Below the pieces are notes generated by a model. That model did no database searches, was not told where the DNA came from, and worked only from the letters and a program-made list of their open reading frames with translations. From Bacteroidetes bacterium UBA2364 (GTDB taxonomy: Bacteria > Bacteroidota > Rhodothermia > Rhodothermales > UBA2364), in contig DDTM01000080.1 in the NCBI GenBank assembly GCA_002344075.1, positions 55,852 through 81,815 on the forward strand: a stretch of DNA of 25,964 nt. Direction: 5' to 3'. Position numbers and translations under genes: made by a program. Below are positions 23,117 to 25,964 of this stretch, one piece after another (within the stretch, counting starts at the first letter, position 1; each line of letters opens with the position of its first letter).

Positions 23117-23149
23117 GGCCGGATTCAAAACAGATTCCGGCCTTTTTTT
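23117..23149 (+). terminator. Rho-independent terminator after the histone-like gene
   Basis: GGCCGGATTC (23117-23126) pairs with GATTCCGGCC (23133-23142) with one T-T mismatch, loop AAAACA, followed by seven T (23143-23149). It separates the small gene from the DUF3078 gene, whose start lies only 20 bp downstream. Confidence 0.9.
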
Positions 23150-23169
23150 CATTCAGCCATAACGAACCA

Positions 23170-24045
23170 ATGCAAAAACAATTGTTCATCATATGTATTG
23201 TAATGATTGCTTCTCCGGTGCTCCGAGCACAAGAAGCCACTAAGGCGGATATCAAAACCGAAACATGGAAAAAAGATATGGGTGCAGCCCTCTCCATCAC
23301 CCAATCAGGATACAATAATTGGCAAGCAGGCGGTGTTAATACCTTGTCTGCTACGGCAAGTCTTGCAGGGAAATTTGATCATATCAAAGGAAAAGTGAAC
23401 CGCTCCCATACATTTAATCTTACATATGGCCAATTTAAACAAGGTGATCTCTCTCTCCGAAAAGCCACCGATGTGATTGCGTACCTTTTCAAAGTGGATT
23501 GGGAGACGGGTAAAAAATTTAAACCAACAGCAGTTCTGGACTTTAAAACCCAATTTGCACCTACCTATAAATATGATGATACAAAGGGAACCAAGGTCTT
23601 GGTATCAGACCTGTTTGCACCCGCCGACATCATCGAGTCTATCGGTTATTCCTATGATCCCAGCCCGGCGTTCTCGCAATCGGTGGGGATTGGTTTTAAG
23701 CAACGTGTTGTTCGGGACGAGAGCCTAAGAACAGCTTGGGGTTTAAATGCTGATGAAAACATTCGGTCGGAGGCAGGGCTTAACTTTTTGACCAAATTTA
23801 ATAAAAACTTGGCGACCAATGTCAACTATAAAAGCCAACTCAGCCTGTTTATGAGCTTTCGCCAGCCTGCTAAGCCCGAAGCGGAATGGGCACCTTTGAC
23901 GCGGTGGGATAATTTAATTGCGATGAAAGTTAATAAATTGATTAGTGTAAATTTTGAGGCGAATTTGGTTCATGATACCAATGTAAACAAAAAAGTGCAG
24001 TTTCGCGAAGTATTGGCGGTTGGCTTTTCGTATAAATTCTATTGA
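23170..24045 (+). CDS. DUF3078 family outer-membrane beta-barrel protein
   Basis: 291 residues. A signal peptide (MQKQLFIICIVMIASPVLRA, cleavage near RA-QE) is followed by the DUF3078 opening: W-x-K-x-x-G-A-A-L-S, then SGYNNWQAGGVNTLSATASL. Alternating hydrophobic strands run to a C-terminal aromatic residue (VGFSYKFY), as expected for an outer-membrane barrel. Function of the family is unknown. The start lies only 20 bp after the preceding terminator, so transcription must begin inside or before that terminator, or depend on read-through. It converges with the esterase gene across a shared terminator. Confidence 0.88.
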   Translation: MQKQLFIICIVMIASPVLRAQEATKADIKTETWKKDMGAALSITQSGYNNWQAGGVNTLSATASLAGKFDHIKGKVNRSHTFNLTYGQFKQGDLSLRKATDVIAYLFKVDWETGKKFKPTAVLDFKTQFAPTYKYDDTKGTKVLVSDLFAPADIIESIGYSYDPSPAFSQSVGIGFKQRVVRDESLRTAWGLNADENIRSEAGLNFLTKFNKNLATNVNYKSQLSLFMSFRQPAKPEAEWAPLTRWDNLIAMKVNKLISVNFEANLVHDTNVNKKVQFREVLAVGFSYKFY

Positions 24046-24066
24046 TCGGTTTCTGGTGACCCATCA

Positions 24067-24100
24067 AAAAAGCCCTTTACAATTTTGTATAGGGCTTTTT
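24067..24100. terminator. Bidirectional terminator between convergent genes
   Basis: AAAAAGCCCT (24067-24076) and AGGGCTTTTT (24091-24100) form a perfect 10-bp stem with T runs on either strand. It lies between the DUF3078 stop (24045) and the esterase stop (24105), so it serves both. Confidence 0.88.
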
Positions 24101-24104
24101 ACAT

Positions 24105-24836
24105 TCAGAAGCGGGTTTCTAAATAAATGGGTAACATGGCCCGCCATGTGGGCCAATCATGCCGCATGTCGGGACCCCATATTTCCAACTCGTGCCCAAT
24201 GTTTTTGGCGTGGAGGGTATCCGATAGGCGTTTAGATGCTGCAGGGTGCTCATAATCGCCAGACCCAGTCACGATGTGAATATGATTACTCTTTCGGATT
24301 TGGGACAAAATGCCTTCATCGGTCAGATTGGGTAAATAATGAGCCGGAGAATTGAAATACACATCGTCGTCAAAATATCCGCTGGTATAACTCGTCAGGT
24401 CATAGTCGCCACTCATGGCAATGATTCCATTGATCAGGTCCGGGCGTTTGAAAAAAAGGTTAGCAGCGTGCAAAGCACCAAAAGAAGCGCCGGACGTAAT
24501 AATCAGGGTCTCCGGGCTTGTTCGGTGACGAATGTACGGGATTACCTCGTTAAAAACGTAATCATTGAATTGCTGATGTCGCATGGCCTTATGGCGTGGG
24601 TGCATATTACGGTTCAACCAACTTTCGGAATTGATGCTATTGATGGAATAGACCTTCACCTTTCCTGCATTAATCTGCTCCTGAATTGCACGGATCAGTA
24701 AAAAACGTTCATATTCCAAGTAGTCGGCGGCGGCGGTAGGCAAAAGTAAGAGGGCAATGCCGTAATGTCCATATTCGGCAATTTCCATGTGCTTATTTAG
24801 CGCGGGGCTGTGCCAACCATCTAAAAAACGGTTCAT
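24105..24836 (-). CDS. Alpha/beta-hydrolase, esterase family
   Basis: 243 residues, no signal peptide. The nucleophile elbow is GASFG (in TSGASFGALHAANLF). A candidate acid is in GSGDYEHP, and a candidate His in MRHDWPTWR near the C-terminus, giving a plausible Ser-Asp-His triad. The opening WHSPALNKHMEIAEYGHYG and the YVFNEVIPYIRHR stretch resemble the esterase-D-like family of uncharacterised cytosolic esterases (COG4947 type). Substrate unknown. Divergent from deoC. Confidence 0.85.
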   Translation of the reverse strand: MNRFLDGWHSPALNKHMEIAEYGHYGIALLLLPTAAADYLEYERFLLIRAIQEQINAGKVKVYSINSINSESWLNRNMHPRHKAMRHQQFNDYVFNEVIPYIRHRTSPETLIITSGASFGALHAANLFFKRPDLINGIIAMSGDYDLTSYTSGYFDDDVYFNSPAHYLPNLTDEGILSQIRKSNHIHIVTGSGDYEHPAASKRLSDTLHAKNIGHELEIWGPDMRHDWPTWRAMLPIYLETRF

Positions 24837-24910
24837 TTGAAGAGGGGTTTAGTGGGTAAAGTGTTTTAAATAATGTACAAAATTGCTTCCCTTACAATGC
24901 TATGGGGTCG

Positions 24911-24939
24911 TTGCATTTGGCGTCAAATTCCCGTATCAT
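24911..24939 (+). promoter_or_regulatory. Candidate promoter of deoC
   Basis: TTGCAT (24911-24916), exactly 17 bp spacer, TATCAT (24934-24939). The ATG at 24952 would lie within about 10 bases of the start site, giving a very short leader. The spacing matches the tRNA-Phe promoter. Confidence 0.45.
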
Positions 24940-24951
24940 TCAGAAAAAAGT

Positions 24952-25842
24952 ATGTATCAACTTCCCCGTATCCCCACAGTAGATCAAATTGCGGTAGAAT
25001 CCCGTGCTGCTTCATTTAAAAAGCGGAGCATTAAGAACGAATCCAAGGAAGCCGCACTCCGGATGGCGCTTTCGATGTGTGACCTTACCACTCTGGAGGG
25101 CATGGATACTGCGGGCAAAGTGCGGATGATGTGCCGGAAGGCCATTCAGCCTCTGGCTGGGCATGATTTGCCTCATACGGCCGCTGTTTGTGTGTACCCA
25201 ACAATGGTTTCCGTAGCAAAAGAAGCGGTCGGAGACAGTGGTGTATTGGTTGCTGCTGTCGCCACGGCTTTTCCCAGTGGCCAGTCTTTTTTAAATATCA
25301 GAACGCAGGAAGTGCGGCAAACCGTTGCTGCCGGAGCGGATGAAATAGACATGGTGATCTCGCGTGGGGCCTTGCTTGCTGGGGAATATGCCTATGTCTT
25401 CGACGAAGTGGCTGCATTTAAAGAAGCATGTGGGCCTGCACATTTAAAGGTTATTCTGGAAACAGGTGAACTACAGACGCTCGATCTGGTGCGGAAAGCT
25501 TCGCAAATTGCAATTGATGCTGGGGCGGATTTCATTAAAACCTCTACCGGTAAAGTACAACCTGCCGCTACCATGCCTGTGACACTGGTGATGCTGGAGA
25601 CCATCCGGGATCATTTCCTCAAAACGGGAAGAATGATTGGGATGAAGCCCGCTGGTGGTATTCGTACCGCCAAGGAGGCGTGGCATTATTTGGTGATGGT
25701 AAAAGAAACTCTCGGCGATGCTTGGTTAAGCCCAGATTGGTTCCGTTTTGGCGCCTCTTCTTTGGTAAATGACGTACTGATGCAATATCAAAAACTCAAG
25801 TCTGGCGCGTATCAGTCAATGGATTATTTTAGTATGGATTAA
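24952..25842 (+). CDS. deoC: Deoxyribose-phosphate aldolase
   Basis: 296 residues from the ATG at 24952; a TTG at 24883 would extend it by 23 residues that do not fit the family. Class I aldolase residues: Schiff-base Lys196 (DFIKTSTGK), second Lys232 (GMKPAGGIRT) and the EIDMVI aspartate. It is longer than the E. coli enzyme (259) because of an N-terminal extension and a C-terminal tail ending YQSMDYFSMD. Reaction: 2-deoxyribose-5-phosphate to glyceraldehyde-3-phosphate and acetaldehyde in deoxynucleoside breakdown. Alone here; no other deo genes in the window. Confidence 0.94.
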   Translation: MYQLPRIPTVDQIAVESRAASFKKRSIKNESKEAALRMALSMCDLTTLEGMDTAGKVRMMCRKAIQPLAGHDLPHTAAVCVYPTMVSVAKEAVGDSGVLVAAVATAFPSGQSFLNIRTQEVRQTVAAGADEIDMVISRGALLAGEYAYVFDEVAAFKEACGPAHLKVILETGELQTLDLVRKASQIAIDAGADFIKTSTGKVQPAATMPVTLVMLETIRDHFLKTGRMIGMKPAGGIRTAKEAWHYLVMVKETLGDAWLSPDWFRFGASSLVNDVLMQYQKLKSGAYQSMDYFSMD

Positions 25843-25860
25843 GGGTTTATTGCCTTTTTT
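25841..25860 (+). terminator. Weak terminator after deoC
   Basis: A 4-bp AAGG/CCTT stem overlapping the deoC stop is followed by six T (25855-25860). The stem is short, so this is a weak call. The last 100 bases hold no gene that can be supported; a GTG at 25926 opens a frame to the window edge but is too short to judge. Confidence 0.35.
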
Positions 25861-25964
25861 GTAGTAGTAAAAGTATATTTCTTGTATTTTGTGAAAAGAT
25901 GATATAGAGGCAAAAACGTATCGTTGTGGCAAGTACCAAAGCATACTACTGGACATTTTCAAAA

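Noticed and set aside
25926..25964. Partial gene at the right edge (GTG start)
   Set aside because: Only 13 codons are visible, other frames are equally open, and the AGAGG at 25906-25910 is too far from the GTG to fix a start.
1..25964. CRISPR array, phage or insertion sequence
   Set aside because: No regularly spaced repeats, transposase, integrase or structural phage gene appears on either strand.

Overview
The window reads as chromosomal DNA of a free-living Gram-negative bacterium of the Bacteroidota/Rhodothermota group. The clues are a set of families typical of that group: an OstA-like LptA protein, a DUF3078 outer-membrane barrel, a 59-residue Hc1-type histone-like protein, a CxxCH haem-binding domain protein of the Haem_bd type, and lipoproteins with relaxed lipoboxes. 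Many genes also start behind A/T-rich leaders without a clear Shine-Dalgarno sequence. The tRNA-Phe promoter, however, has a textbook -35/-10 layout, which argues for an early-branching lineage such as Rhodothermota rather than classical Bacteroidia. The placement is inference. No phage, IS, integrase or CRISPR signal was seen.

Layout. 105-758 (-): lipoprotein of unknown function. 993-6403 (+): tight five-gene run of 4-hydroxyproline epimerase, FAD-dependent D-amino-acid (D-hydroxyproline) dehydrogenase, lptC, OstA/lptA-like and lptB. 6515-7549: DAHP synthase. 7756-9588: glmS with a strong terminator. 9642-10545: about 900 bp without a convincing gene but with hairpins, an orphan terminator and a possible decayed small membrane gene. 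10546-12746: exported amidohydrolase plus a DHDPS-family lyase, 11 bp apart. 12792-12919: nested inverted-repeat element. 12995-15079: OmpR-type response regulator and histidine kinase, meeting a c-type haem-binding protein (15080-15637, -) tail to tail with no gap. 15638-16105: regulatory intergenic region with a direct repeat. 16106-18414: aldehyde dehydrogenase and NAD kinase. 18498-18570: tRNA-Phe with its own promoter and terminator. 18642-22654 (-): dnaE and a translationally coupled NUDIX hydrolase. 22903-25842: histone-like protein, DUF3078 barrel, esterase (-) and deoC.

The main functional theme is a complete trans-4-hydroxy-L-proline to 2-oxoglutarate route split over three transcription units. 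The epimerase (two catalytic cysteines, C89 and C252) and the D-Hyp dehydrogenase lie at 993-3266. The pyrroline-4-hydroxy-2-carboxylate deaminase candidate is at 11841-12746. The 2-oxoglutarate-semialdehyde dehydrogenase candidate is at 16106-17539. The exported metal-dependent amidohydrolase next to the deaminase resembles Xaa-Pro dipeptidases and could supply imino acids from collagen-like peptides. The NAD kinase gene begins 2 bp after the NAD(P)-dependent dehydrogenase gene. The pathway assignment rests on family and residue reading plus co-location; no single gene proves it alone.

Housekeeping genes are interleaved with this catabolic set: LPS export, aromatic amino acid entry, amino-sugar synthesis, replication and deoxyribonucleoside salvage. 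The first two hydroxyproline genes sit directly upstream of, and probably in one transcript with, the LPS-export genes.
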